The notes: a model not told the origin generated them from the sequence alone. Numbered from the stretch's first letter, positions 35,894 to 44,033 are shown. The stretch: DNA of 44,033 nt from Rhodothermales bacterium (GCA_022822185.1 JAJECE010000085.1:1-44033), one strand, 5' to 3'. A program made the numbers and translations.

Positions 35894-36901
35894 CTACAGA
35901 AAAAGTCGCAGAGTAACAAGATGCATGGTTCCCATGGCATAGGAATCCAGTACAAATGTATATGCAACTTGTGTGATCAGGAGTCCCAAGGGCTGCTCAA
36001 CCATAAATCCTGCACTGGGGCGCGGGCCGCCGGTGGAGAGTTGTTCCAGACGTCCTAGACCTGCGCGAAGGATGAATTGGGGGATCAGTGTATATTCTGC
36101 ACCCAATCGAAAATGGCCATGATGTCGGGTAAGTTCACGTGCTGTATAGATCTGGCGGGGAGAACTGCCGGAGAAAATCACACCAGGCTCCAGAATCTCC
36201 CGCACAGAAAAACTTGATTCGTACTCGGTGAGCAGCTGTAGACGCTCGTTCAGCAGCATCCAGGAGGCACCGACGCGTACACGCGTCGGAAATCTGTCCG
36301 TCACGCCGACTCCCTCTCGGTTGAGCGCGTCCCAGCTATATTTTGCAAGAAGGTCGTCCACCACCAGACCGACATGCACAGAGGGGAGGACATGAAGGCC
36401 GATGCCAATATCAAGGCCAAAGGTCTGGACCGCGGGAAGGTCCGTGTGTAAATCGTTACGGAATAATTGCAGGCCGATCCCCAGAGAGGCGCTGCGCCCG
36501 AGACGTACGCCGAAAGCCGCAAAAAAAGCAAACTCATTCGTGGAAGCCATGCCGATGTGATAGCCGCTGGTGTTACGTTGGTCAATATCCTGAACACCCG
36601 TGTGAATGAGCCCGGCAGCAATCCCGGCAAGTGGTTTAAGCGGGGTACGCAGTTCTACAAACTGCAACTGGCGGTCCTGGGTCATCAGTGCCGCACTCAG
36701 GCCAAGGCTCTGATTTTTAATATAGGGAGCAAGTGCAGGGTTGTAGAAGGGACTAGCGCCCCCGGATGCATCGCCGGCCAGTGCATTCCCTACCGCAATC
36801 CCCCGTCCCCCAAATCCCATGCGCACGATCTGTCCGGCAGTCTGTGCAGTCGCTAGACTGGGGATGAGTCCGAATAAGCATACGAAGAGGAAGTGTCTCA
36901 T
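35894..36901 (-). CDS. PorV-like outer-membrane protein, second copy
   Basis: 335 residues with signal peptide MRHFLFVCLFGLIPSLATAQ, then IVRMGFGGRGIAVGNALAGD and SGGASPFYNPALAPY, the glycine-rich and NPA motif of the PorV/FadL-like group. It differs enough from the next gene that it is a paralogue, not a duplicate. It ends MGTMHLVTLRLFL with a terminal aromatic/Leu pattern for Bam recognition. It starts 2 bp after the BNR gene stop. Likely barrel; cargo role is inference from the operon. Confidence 0.8.
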   Translation of the reverse strand: MRHFLFVCLFGLIPSLATAQTAGQIVRMGFGGRGIAVGNALAGDASGGASPFYNPALAPYIKNQSLGLSAALMTQDRQLQFVELRTPLKPLAGIAAGLIHTGVQDIDQRNTSGYHIGMASTNEFAFFAAFGVRLGRSASLGIGLQLFRNDLHTDLPAVQTFGLDIGIGLHVLPSVHVGLVVDDLLAKYSWDALNREGVGVTDRFPTRVRVGASWMLLNERLQLLTEYESSFSVREILEPGVIFSGSSPRQIYTARELTRHHGHFRLGAEYTLIPQFILRAGLGRLEQLSTGGPRPSAGFMVEQPLGLLITQVAYTFVLDSYAMGTMHLVTLRLFL

Positions 36902-36903
36902 GG

Positions 36904-38493
36904 CTACTCAATGATCAGAATTTTTCCCCAGAATGTATCTCCTGGAGCCTGAACGGCATAGAAGTAGGGGCCGTTTGCCAGTCGCAGACCTTGCTCATCT
37001 GTGCCATCCCAGGAGACTTCATTGGTTCCAACGGAACTGGACGGGGCAGAGATTTCCTCAACAAGGGTCATGCTGAAATCAAATATCTTTACGGTCACTG
37101 CCCCCGCCTGCGCCAAATCATAGCGGAGACGGATCAGACGGTCTGTTGAGGGGGAGAATGGGTTCGGATAGGCATAGGTGGATACGTTCCGGACTTGATC
37201 TGCAGGAATGATACCGGGAAGTCCGGATGGATCAAGGGGCACTTCCGCACGAAAGATGGTCCAGGAATTCCCTTGGTCCACGCTCTTAAACAACCCGTCC
37301 CTTGACGAAACCCAGAGAGCGTTTTCGGTGACTTCCACTGCATAGATCCGTGCACCGGGGCGCATGCTGCGCACCGGGTTGTCACGGTCGATAAATTCAT
37401 TCGTAAACACAAACGTAATTCCATTATCTCTGGACTGATATAATCCCCGATAGCAGGCTACATAGATGCGTGGGCCGTCAAAAGCAAAGTCAGAACACTG
37501 TTCGCCATGCAGTGCGGTTTGGAAGGTGGCTCCCTGATCACGGGTTACCGCAACTCCGTATCCCTGCTCTCTTCCACGCCCTGGCCAATTCGTTGTCCAG
37601 ATTGCGGGGGGGCGGCCTTCTCTGGACTGTTCTTCAATGGAGATAATCCAGTTCCCAAGCATCCCGTCGTCGGCCGTATAGTGATGCCAACTTATACCTC
37701 CGTCGTCTGAGCGGTTGAGTCCACCGGCAGTTCCTACCCAGATGGAGGCAGTCTTGTCAACCAGAACGGAGAACGGCTGAAAGTTGAGGCCAAAGAATTG
37801 CGATTCAGGAATCCCCACCGGTTGTACCGTGAACGGGAAGTCATATCCCAGTTCCGGTCCAAGGTACGAACTCGTATCTGGAGGGAGCACGACACGTTCC
37901 CAGGTTTGCCCAAGATCGGCACTGCGCCGAAGTCCGGCAAGCTGCCCGGCAACCCAGAGAGTCTGAGTGTTTACATCATAATCAAGATCCCATGGCGGCG
38001 CTTGCGCCGGGACGGTGATGGGCAGGGTGGTGAGCGTAACGGATCCATAGTTGATCTGGGTATCTTCCGGATTGTCCATCAGTCCGGTCGATATGGGGTC
38101 GTTGTCGGCGGGTGGTGTTGCAGGCCAGAAATTCCAGGTGTTGCCGCCATTGGGAGAATACAGGATCCCGACAACATCATTGATGTCCCGCAATTGCCCG
38201 TTATCGTCTCGTTGCTGATACTGGTTCCCAATTCCCGCCCAGATCAACTGATCATGGATGGTCAGCGAGTAAGCGGTATTTTCAAAATCACGGAACGGTT
38301 CAACATCGGCAGACTGCCATGTAAGGCCCCCGTCACGGGATACATCCAGATAGGGCCCTACCCAGATCGAGGTGCCATCCGTTTCCAGATTGGTAATCAC
38401 GTTAGACAGAATTCCAGGGGTAGAGACGAGGTCCTGCGCTTGCAAAGCAGGCGAGAAGAGAGCCAGAATTCCCAAGTAGATGCGAGACATCAT
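36904..38493 (-). CDS. Secreted BNR/sialidase-like repeat protein with FlgD-like T9SS tail
   Basis: 529 residues with signal peptide MMSRIYLGILALFSPALQAQ. Several BNR/Asp-box-like repeats (VSRDGGLTWQS, NGGNTWNF, DLGQTWERV, SDDGGISWHH, TRDQGATF, SRDNGITF, SVDQGNSWT) predict a seven- or eight-bladed beta propeller. The C-terminal ~90 residues are a FlgD-like Ig sorting domain: AYPNPFSPSTDRLIRLRYDL, then EVSWDGTDEQGLRLANGPYF. Its start overlaps the stop of the lipoprotein gene (ATGA). Asp-box propellers here resemble photosystem-stability/Ycf48-like or exo-glycosidase folds, but no catalytic residues are evident. Confidence 0.86.
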   Translation of the reverse strand: MMSRIYLGILALFSPALQAQDLVSTPGILSNVITNLETDGTSIWVGPYLDVSRDGGLTWQSADVEPFRDFENTAYSLTIHDQLIWAGIGNQYQQRDDNGQLRDINDVVGILYSPNGGNTWNFWPATPPADNDPISTGLMDNPEDTQINYGSVTLTTLPITVPAQAPPWDLDYDVNTQTLWVAGQLAGLRRSADLGQTWERVVLPPDTSSYLGPELGYDFPFTVQPVGIPESQFFGLNFQPFSVLVDKTASIWVGTAGGLNRSDDGGISWHHYTADDGMLGNWIISIEEQSREGRPPAIWTTNWPGRGREQGYGVAVTRDQGATFQTALHGEQCSDFAFDGPRIYVACYRGLYQSRDNGITFVFTNEFIDRDNPVRSMRPGARIYAVEVTENALWVSSRDGLFKSVDQGNSWTIFRAEVPLDPSGLPGIIPADQVRNVSTYAYPNPFSPSTDRLIRLRYDLAQAGAVTVKIFDFSMTLVEEISAPSSSVGTNEVSWDGTDEQGLRLANGPYFYAVQAPGDTFWGKILIIE

Positions 38494-39323
38494 TCGTAGA
38501 CCTCAATGGTATGGCTGACCTCTTTACTGCGAAGCCCTGCACGGTCAACGGCTTCAAACGTAAAGGTGTTCGGGCCAAGGCTGTTGGAACTTTCAATAAA
38601 CACAGTGCGGGTAAATCGTCCATCTCCGGCCTCTTCATCTCCGCTTTCGGTACTGTTTCCACACGGACGCTCATTCCCGTCGTCGCAGAGCAGGATACGG
38701 ATCGCGGGGGCATTGTCATTCCAGAACTCCACCAGTTCTACATCCGTCAGTCCGTTCGGGTCGGAGACCTCTGCAATGAAGACGAGAGCGCGGTCGGGTT
38801 CGCCGGGCCCGGGGCGCTGGATCCTGGAAGGGACGGTCAACTTTTCAATAACCGGTGGAGATTTTGCCTGGAATGAGCGGAAGTACTCTAATTGTGTTCG
38901 GGCTTCGCCGCCCAGGCGATTGTAGGAGTCAATCATGTAGACGATGACAGGATAGTCATCCACATCAAATGCACTCAGGGTAAGATTGACTTGACTCCCA
39001 TAGACATTATTGCCTGTACTGATGAGAGTTCCGGTTTTGATGGGGTCCCCGAATAACTCCGGGTCAAGTACCGCATAGGTAACTTGCGAGATCGTGGTTC
39101 CTCTTGTTTGAATGGTGACTTCAAAATCAAGTACGAGATGCACACTGTCTCCATCAATCACAGATTCATTCAAAAGCGAGTAATCAACACGCTGGGGGGA
39201 GATTGAAAATGCTTCAATGACTGGAGTTTGCTCCGAGACACCGGGTAACGGGCCCGGTACAGAATCACAGGATGCCCCGTAGACGAGGGCTAGAAGAAAA
39301 ATAAGTCGGCGAGAATTTTTCAA
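38490..39323 (-). CDS. Lipoprotein with Ig-like domains
   Basis: 277 residues if started at TTG 39323 (MKNSRRLIFLLALVYGASCD), which gives an ideal lipoprotein leader with lipobox VYGASC and stands 8 bp after the protease gene stop. An ATG at 39365 gives a longer leader but overlaps the protease gene by 34 bp. The mature part has two beta-sandwich regions; the second ends TFTFEAVDRAGLRSKEVSHT, as in bacterial Ig-like domains. A Cys pair (LLCDDGNERPCG) may form a disulphide. Unknown function; the LspA encoded at 21021 would mature it. Confidence 0.72.
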   Translation of the reverse strand: MKNSRRLIFLLALVYGASCDSVPGPLPGVSEQTPVIEAFSISPQRVDYSLLNESVIDGDSVHLVLDFEVTIQTRGTTISQVTYAVLDPELFGDPIKTGTLISTGNNVYGSQVNLTLSAFDVDDYPVIVYMIDSYNRLGGEARTQLEYFRSFQAKSPPVIEKLTVPSRIQRPGPGEPDRALVFIAEVSDPNGLTDVELVEFWNDNAPAIRILLCDDGNERPCGNSTESGDEEAGDGRFTRTVFIESSNSLGPNTFTFEAVDRAGLRSKEVSHTIEVYE

Positions 39324-39331
39324 AGTAATTG

Positions 39332-40501
39332 CTATACACTGTACAGCGGCTTTATACTGAAACAAAGGATAAAAATAGCCAGCGTAAAGTAGCCGATCAG
39401 CCGACGCCGGTTGGTCAGCGGGTTTAACATCGGGACCGCGGGGTGATCAACTTTAACGACAAAGATGAGCAGCAGGCACCAGGGTAGCCAGCCGAAATAT
39501 CCGAACCAGTTGACTGTGTCCGGGAAAAGTGAAGCAAAAGACGAGATGGCAAGGATTGCCAGGGTTGCCTCCCACCACCGAGACAGAATGATCCGTATGG
39601 TGCAAATCGTGAGAATAGAGGCTAACGTCATCCAGAGCATGAATGTCCCCAGCACTTCATTACCTGCGATGGTATTGAATAATCCACGGAGGGTCAGTGC
39701 CCCGCCTATCGTCATGGATGTGAGCATCATTAAGATGAATGCACGGGAAATTCGGGCATGCCATTTTGGTCCGAAGAGGGCATAGACGACATGTCCCCCG
39801 TCCAACTGACCAACGGGCATCAGGTTGAGTGCGGTAAAAAAGAGCCCAAGCCAACCCGCGAAAAGAAGCGGGTAGTGATACATTTCGTACAGCGGAGGCA
39901 CGTTCGGGAATATCTGTGAAAGCGCCCAGTACAGCGGAGTTGATCCGACCGCCAACCGGCCTCCCGGAGGAGCGTCCGAGATTGGAGTTTCAGGAAAGCT
40001 TCCGGTCACCTGGATATAATTCAACAGCGATTCATGTCCGCCAACGCCAAACATATAATCAGGGGAGGGCAGTGTTGCCATTGCCCAGATCAACAGGATC
40101 ATGACCATTGCAAACCCCGCAATGGGGCCTGATGCGCCGATATCAAAGAGTTTCGTCAGGTTTGGGATCGGTTCGCGAATACTGATGACGGCTCCAAGCG
40201 TGCCAATCCCGATCATGGGAGCCGGAATGAAATACGGGAGTGAAGTCTTAACATCGTGAATCCGACCCGCAACATAGTGGCCAAATTCATGGACTGTCAA
40301 AAATGCAATCAGTGCTCCACCAAACGTAAATGCATCGGCCAGAAATACAGAAGTAAATGGGATCCCGCCGATCTGGAGAAGGGTATCTCCTGCTGCCCAG
40401 GCGACACTTCGTCCGATGAACATCAATGCACCGGTGAGCGCGGTTGAGAGCAGCGTTACGACAAATAGCCCGGCATGCAGCAAATAGCGGTTACGGGTCA
40501 A
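39332..40501 (-). CDS. Site-2 protease family zinc metalloprotease (M50)
   Basis: 389 residues, about eight membrane helices. Zinc motif HEFGHYVAGR at 71-80 (H71, E72, H75) inside the helix FGGALIAFLTV, and the third ligand in LMPVGQLDGGHVVYALFG. There is no PDZ domain, so it belongs to the EGY1-like/group III S2P set rather than RseP. The inserted GPIAGFAMVMILLIWAM helix is also typical. Intramembrane cleavage substrate unknown. First gene of the surface-protein operon 40501 to 34983. Confidence 0.9.
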   Translation of the reverse strand: MTRNRYLLHAGLFVVTLLSTALTGALMFIGRSVAWAAGDTLLQIGGIPFTSVFLADAFTFGGALIAFLTVHEFGHYVAGRIHDVKTSLPYFIPAPMIGIGTLGAVISIREPIPNLTKLFDIGASGPIAGFAMVMILLIWAMATLPSPDYMFGVGGHESLLNYIQVTGSFPETPISDAPPGGRLAVGSTPLYWALSQIFPNVPPLYEMYHYPLLFAGWLGLFFTALNLMPVGQLDGGHVVYALFGPKWHARISRAFILMMLTSMTIGGALTLRGLFNTIAGNEVLGTFMLWMTLASILTICTIRIILSRWWEATLAILAISSFASLFPDTVNWFGYFGWLPWCLLLIFVVKVDHPAVPMLNPLTNRRRLIGYFTLAIFILCFSIKPLYSV

Positions 40502-40571
40502 GAACTCGGTCTTCGGCAGTCAGGGGAACGGGAAAAGGATCTGCGTTCTATGCTGCGCACCGAGAAAGGGT

Positions 40572-41777
40572 TCATGGCCTTTTGAGTTGACCGAGGCCGG
40601 TTTCGATCCGGTCAAAGGCCTTCTGCAAATCTTCCATAGAGGAGGCATAGGAAATACGAACTCCATCGGGGTCTCCGAATGCGGCACCGGGAACGAGTGC
40701 TACGAGGTGCTCCTCAAGGAGATAAAAACAGAGATCGTCACTGGAATTAATGGTGCGACCAGATGGTGCCACCGTGCCATAGTAATCGCTAACCTGTGGA
40801 AACAGATAGAAGGCTCCTTCAGGTTTGGGGGTATTTACGCCGGGCAGTGCATCTAGGCGTTCCAGCAGGTAATCCCGGCGCTCACGGAATGCCTGTACCA
40901 TAGCTTTGACGGGGGCCTGATTCATATTCAGAGCGGCAATCCCGGCCCGCTGAGAGATGCTGCTTGGCGCGGAAGTAAGCTGCCCCTGCAGCTTCGCAGC
41001 CTGCTTCACCATCTCCAGAGGACCGGCCATATAGCCTAGCCGCCAGCCCGTCATCGCAAAGCACTTGGAAAATCCGTTCACGGTGATGGTGCGTTCCTGC
41101 ATTCCGGGGAGAGTTGCAATCGGAACATGAACCGCGTCATAAATCACATGCTCATAGATTTCATCGGAGACAACCACAATCCGTTCATGTTCGTGCAGTA
41201 CCTCTGCGAGGGCATGCAACTCGCTCCGGGTATAGACTGAGCCTGTCGGGTTGGAGGGAGAGCACAGGATCAATATCCGCGTTCGCTCGGTGATTGCATC
41301 TGCCAGAGTCCGGGGAGTCAGCCGGTACTGTGTTTCTGCGGTCGTAGGAGCAATGACGGGGGCTGCACCGGCAAAGCGGGTCATTTCGGGGTAACTGACC
41401 CAGTAGGGGACTGGAATCAGAACCTCATCGGTTTCGGCGGCAAGTACGGAGATGGCCAGAGCGACGGACTGTTTTGCTCCATTGGAGCAGAGGATCTGGC
41501 CGGGGGTGTAGTGCAGGTTGTTTTCCCGTTTGAACTTGGCACAGATGGCTTCTCTGAGTTCGGGCATTCCCGGATTTTGGGTATACCGTGTAAAGCCATC
41601 CCGAATGGCCTGGATTCCTGCTTCGGAAACTGGATCCGGGGTGTTAAAGTCGGGTTCTCCAGCGCTCAGGGCAATCACATCGGCCCCTGTACGTTTGAGC
41701 TTTTTTGCACGTCCAGCCATGGCGAGCGTCGCCGAGGGCTGCATAGATGCAACACGAGGGTTAAATGAATTAGACAT
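40572..41777 (-). CDS. Class I pyridoxal-phosphate aminotransferase, aspartate type
   Basis: 401 residues. Fold type I: SAGEPDFNTPDPV near the start, GAKQSVALAISVLAAETDEV, LCSPSNPTGSVY, VVSDEIYEHVIYD and the Schiff-base lysine near residue 237 in NGFSKCFAMTGWRLGYMAGP. The end (VRISYASSMEDLQKAFDRIE) contains the substrate-carboxylate Arg. This is the subgroup Ib (thermophile-type) aspartate aminotransferase, able to make aspartate/oxaloacetate and sometimes prephenate transamination. 70 bp upstream of the protease gene in the same direction. Confidence 0.9.
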   Translation of the reverse strand: MSNSFNPRVASMQPSATLAMAGRAKKLKRTGADVIALSAGEPDFNTPDPVSEAGIQAIRDGFTRYTQNPGMPELREAICAKFKRENNLHYTPGQILCSNGAKQSVALAISVLAAETDEVLIPVPYWVSYPEMTRFAGAAPVIAPTTAETQYRLTPRTLADAITERTRILILCSPSNPTGSVYTRSELHALAEVLHEHERIVVVSDEIYEHVIYDAVHVPIATLPGMQERTITVNGFSKCFAMTGWRLGYMAGPLEMVKQAAKLQGQLTSAPSSISQRAGIAALNMNQAPVKAMVQAFRERRDYLLERLDALPGVNTPKPEGAFYLFPQVSDYYGTVAPSGRTINSSDDLCFYLLEEHLVALVPGAAFGDPDGVRISYASSMEDLQKAFDRIETGLGQLKRP

Positions 41778-41798
41778 TCGAGTGCTAAGATTTTTTCG

Positions 41799-42232
41799 TC
41801 AAACCAGCATGGATTGTTTTTGAGCCATCAAGAAAAAAAAACGGGCATGGCCGCTGAGTTCAGTGGAAAATGTGCCCATCCTGAACCTTCCGTGATGTAC
41901 ATGTCCAGATCCCGAAGGATCAAACGTGATATAGTGCGTAACGGTGGTAAAAGGTTCGTTAAAACGGATCATCTGATCCTGTGGGCGCATCATGTTCAGC
42001 GACCGGGTGCTAATTCCCACCAGAGCGGAAGATGCCTTGACTGTAATCAAAACGGGAATCCCCCTCTCTTTTCTGAGTCACCAACGGCAGCGAAGATCAT
42101 TGATTCCCGGGGGCCGGAATAATCCGCAACAGGGACATCCCTGATGTCTACCATGGCGAACCTTCTGTATCGACGGTAAAATGTAATCCAAAGGCCTCAC
42201 GCTCGCAGGAATATAATCGTCTCGGTTGCGGG
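41799..42232 (-). pseudogene. Possible degraded gene with two frame changes
   Basis: The 514-bp gap 41778-42291 has no intact gene, but minus-strand open segments follow one another in different phases: ~42232-42178 (REAFGLHFTVDTEGSPW then TAG), ~42168-42055 (MVDIRDVPVADYSGPRESMI... GDSEKRGGFPF) and 42080-41799 (GIPVLITVKASSALVGISTR... AQKQSMLV). Joined, they read like one hydrophilic protein of ~145 residues. A run of nine Ts on the minus strand near 41840 follows GC-rich bases. I do not recognise the family. The pattern could be chance; confidence is low. Confidence 0.3.
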
Positions 42233-42291
42233 CTTGCCCGATCTGATCAGTTTTTGTGAGAATCGTGAACGATCTGGTACGGAAGCGCACG

Positions 42292-42840
42292 CTATCGAAC
42301 CTGGAGTATCCGACCGGTTCGTACAAGCGTATCTGATACAGTATCTGCCACGAGGCGGTAGATATAAACACCGGAACTGGTGCTGGGCAGATGCAGAGAC
42401 AGTGTGTGATTCCAGCCGGCATCAAGCCGCGTGGTCTGTGAAGTGTGAACCAAACGGCCGAGTGTGTCAAATATCTCGGCGTATACCCGTGCAGGTTCCG
42501 GTAGATCGAATACAATACTTGTTGCGGTGTTAAATGGATTCGGATAGTTACTATACAGGGATAGTGCATCGGGTAATTCTGTGCGCTCTTCTGTGATCGT
42601 ATCCACCGCATCCTTGTCTTTTACGGTGATCTTCACGACTGCAATCAGGCTGCCCTGGTTTGTGGCAGCAGAGGTCTGTCCGGATGTTATATCGGTTGTC
42701 GGTACTCCATCCTCTTCCGTATCCCATTCTGTTGGAATGGGAGGAATTTCCTGTGCGAAAAGAACCAAGGGAGATAGGCAGAATGGCAAGAAAATCAACG
42801 CTAGTTTAGCAGCGCGACACATCAACGATGGATGTTTCAT
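42292..42840 (-). CDS. Small secreted protein with T9SS type A sorting domain
   Basis: 182 residues from ATG 42840; an ATG six codons earlier is also open. Signal peptide: MKHPSLMCRAAKLALIFLPF then CLSPLVLFAQ. A short linker of ~70 residues (TDITSGQTSAATN...), then a complete T9SS domain: LSLYSNYPNPFNTATSIVFD, VYAEIFDTLGRLVH, SSGVYIYRLVADT, ending TGRILQVR. With almost no passenger it may be an anchor remnant or a very small surface protein. Confidence 0.82.
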   Translation of the reverse strand: MKHPSLMCRAAKLALIFLPFCLSPLVLFAQEIPPIPTEWDTEEDGVPTTDITSGQTSAATNQGSLIAVVKITVKDKDAVDTITEERTELPDALSLYSNYPNPFNTATSIVFDLPEPARVYAEIFDTLGRLVHTSQTTRLDAGWNHTLSLHLPSTSSGVYIYRLVADTVSDTLVRTGRILQVR

Positions 42841-43299
42841 TGGTATCATGGTGTACAACTGGATATAAACGGTAACTGCTGGATCATGTAAAAACCCACC
42901 ACAATATACGGATTTATTTGATAGAAGATGTTCTTGGGTTGAGTTGGAAGCGGATTGGTTTTGTTAAGCGTCAATCAGGGCGGACAATAATGACAACTAA
43001 GAAGGGATTTCATCCGAGAATTATTCAAGTACTGCAGATATTTGTGGATCAATTGTGACCTATCCCAAAGAGTTGACTCTGAGCGGAGCATGCGGGTCGG
43101 GAATATATTCTGGAACATGCCCTTCGAAAGAAGATGTTACGGGACGCTTCAGAAATCAAAGAAATGGAAGACATCACAGGGTGTCTAAAGCATGAAGTCA
43201 GGTTGGATTTGATGCGCCAAAGGTTGAAATTCTGTATGTAGCCGCAAGAATCCTCCCATTCAGACTTAATTCTTCAGTCCCTGATCAGGCCCAGCGAAT
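42841..43299. other. Gene-poor stretch with one short open frame
   Basis: 459 bp. A plus-strand frame 43083-43241 reads AEHAGREYILEHALRKKMLR and continues charged and helical (SEIKEMEDITGCLKHEVRL) to a TAG, but its only ATGs are internal (43134). It may be the end of a lost gene. Nothing else was recognised. Confidence 0.35.
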
Positions 43300-43640
43300 T
43301 CAGGGGCGGGGTGGCCGTCCCTGTCCGTAGGTGTCCACGATCCATGACTCCATTGAGGGGATGGGAATGATGTACCGCCCCTTGCGCATGTCTAGCACAC
43401 CTCGCTGCACTGCTCTCGTGAAGATCGTCTCGGCATTCTCCTTGAAATCATTTCTCGGAACGGCCATAATATCTGTGTATCGCATCCCTGCCCTCTGGGG
43501 GGGTGGCCGCGGTGACTACTTGGGCGAGAGATGCTAGATGCTCTGCAGGAATGCCATCGGTACGAGCCTCATAAAACTCAGTCCGTCCCTTGACATTCTG
43601 ATCGACAATCAGAGAGACATCCCATTCAGTGAGAGATTGG
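43300..43640 (-). pseudogene. Truncated, frameshifted paralogue of the orphan ATPase
   Basis: The two minus-strand frames here match successive parts of the C-terminal third of the ATPase at 10520-11656. The first (to ~43499) has GRTEFYEARTDGIPAEHLAS against QRTKFYKSRAEGLDEDHRMA; the second has ETIFTRAVQRGVLDMRKGRY and IIPIPSMESWIVDTY against DTVFKRALNNGVLDHRDGRY and VIPIPSMRRWFIDNY. The phase changes at a run of seven Cs (minus; G7 on plus at 43497-43503), which is where a 1-nt indel would join them. The Walker A/B parts are missing; upstream sequence is unrelated. The stop at 43300 matches the end of the intact copy. Confidence 0.8.
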
Positions 43641-43761
43641 GAAAGATGTACTCTCTCAGGGTATCGATAATCGTAGAAATGGATTATGCATATCCGTTCT
43701 CCGAAGTTTCGATAAGTGCAGATTGTCTCTGTTGCATTTATCTGGAATCCAGTAAAAATTG

Positions 43762-43789
43762 TTGTCTGTGTGGAGATTGCGTATCTTTG
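43762..43789 (+). promoter_or_regulatory. Bacteroidota-type promoter for the G9 surface gene
   Basis: TTG at 43762-43764, 17 bp, then TATCTTTG at 43782-43789, an exact match to the TTG-N17-TAnnTTTG consensus. It leaves a ~90-nt leader before ATG 43886, as expected for a surface gene. There is no Shine-Dalgarno sequence, which is normal for Bacteroidota. Confidence 0.5.
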
Positions 43790-43885
43790 CTGCCGGATGT
43801 GTATATTCCTTCGAATTCCGTTCATGCATACCTGCTGCTTAGCGGTCTTTATCGTACTTTCAGTTAAACAATTGAGAAAAAACAT

Positions 43886-44033
43886 ATGAAATACATTACA
43901 AAATGGGGGGGGGTAATTCCCTTCTGACACTTCTAGCACTGCTGACCGTTCTGGTCCTTCCCCGCAGTGCATCTTCACAGGACACCTACTATGTGGACAC
44001 CGTGAGTGGTGGTGATACCTGTACCGCGAACGA
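43886..44033 (+). CDS. Secreted protein, frame broken at a G9 tract (3' partial)
   Basis: From ATG 43886 the frame is MKYITKW then nine Gs (43905-43913) and stops after 13 residues (TGA 43925). With ten Gs (or seven) the frame becomes MKYITKWGGGNSLLTLLALL, then TVLVLPRSASSQ, a textbook signal peptide with a cut after ASS-Q, followed by DTYYVDTVSGGDTCTAN to the window edge. The YYVDxVSGxD start is typical of right-handed beta-helix surface proteins, often with T9SS tails. The tract lies inside the signal peptide codons, so G-number changes would switch the whole protein on or off. As written the gene is off. A single-base homopolymer error is the main alternative. Confidence 0.65.

Noticed and set aside
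42078..42611. 177-codon minus frame over the small T9SS gene
   Set aside because: It lies in another phase of a gene with signal peptide and sorting domain, and has shadow-like composition.
43538..43867. 109-codon plus-strand frame rich in Cys/Leu
   Set aside because: Opposite strand of the ATPase remnant and of the promoter region of the G9 gene; no domain features.

Overview
The window looks like a chromosomal segment of a Rhodothermota/Balneolota-type member of the Bacteroidota superphylum, moderately GC-rich by eye. The evidence is two proteins with type IX secretion (T9SS) sorting tails of the YPNPFN type, two PorV/PorQ-like outer-membrane proteins, a DUF5916 barrel protein, a FlgD-like tail on a BNR-repeat protein, promoters fitting the Bacteroidota pattern TTG-N17-TAnnTTTG, and TTG starts or tight stop/start overlaps in several operons. 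The genus cannot be named from the sequence alone.

Layout. 1-1880: 3' end of a secreted DUF4397-like/T9SS protein. 2051-2389 (minus): initiator tRNA-fMet split by a 267-nt group I intron. 2534-6028: DUF1015-serA-serC serine operon. 6101-9366: three-gene proton-translocating transhydrogenase plus a hotdog thioesterase. 9367-11656: gene-poor accessory island with several tiny overlapping ORFs leading into an orphan P-loop ATPase. 11910-15810: tesA-like esterase divergent from an ABC ATPase/FtsX permease pair (the tesA-ybbA-ybbP neighbourhood). 15820-21632: yggS, purine nucleoside phosphorylase, ileS, a DksA-like gene and lspA in one tight run. 21843-25128: tatA, gatA, sucD, engB. 25223-28781 (minus): M20 amidohydrolase and DUF5916 protein. 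28857-30272: argH. 30452-33242 (minus): a three-gene ABC-three-component (ABC-3C) conflict module (HNH effector, MC6-like middle component, DUF2326 SMC-like ATPase) whose effector carries an in-frame TGA. 33537-34910 (minus): AI-2E family transporter and a GlsB/YeaQ-like membrane protein. 34983-41777 (minus): aminotransferase, site-2 protease, lipoprotein, BNR/FlgD-tail protein and two PorV/PorQ-like proteins. 41799-43640 (minus): degraded gene, a small T9SS protein, and a truncated paralogue of the orphan ATPase. 43886-end: a secreted protein interrupted by a G9 tract.

Most of the window is housekeeping (serine, purine, tRNA charging, envelope maturation, redox). The accessory parts are the tRNA intron, the ATPase island and its remnant 32 kb away, the ABC-3C module inserted beside argH, and the homopolymer-switched surface gene at the right edge. 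The items I would look at first are the tRNA-fMet intron, the TGA-interrupted ABC-3C effector, the G9 tract in a signal peptide, and the small-ORF/ATPase unit with its decayed second copy. All functional statements rest on motif reading without database searches.
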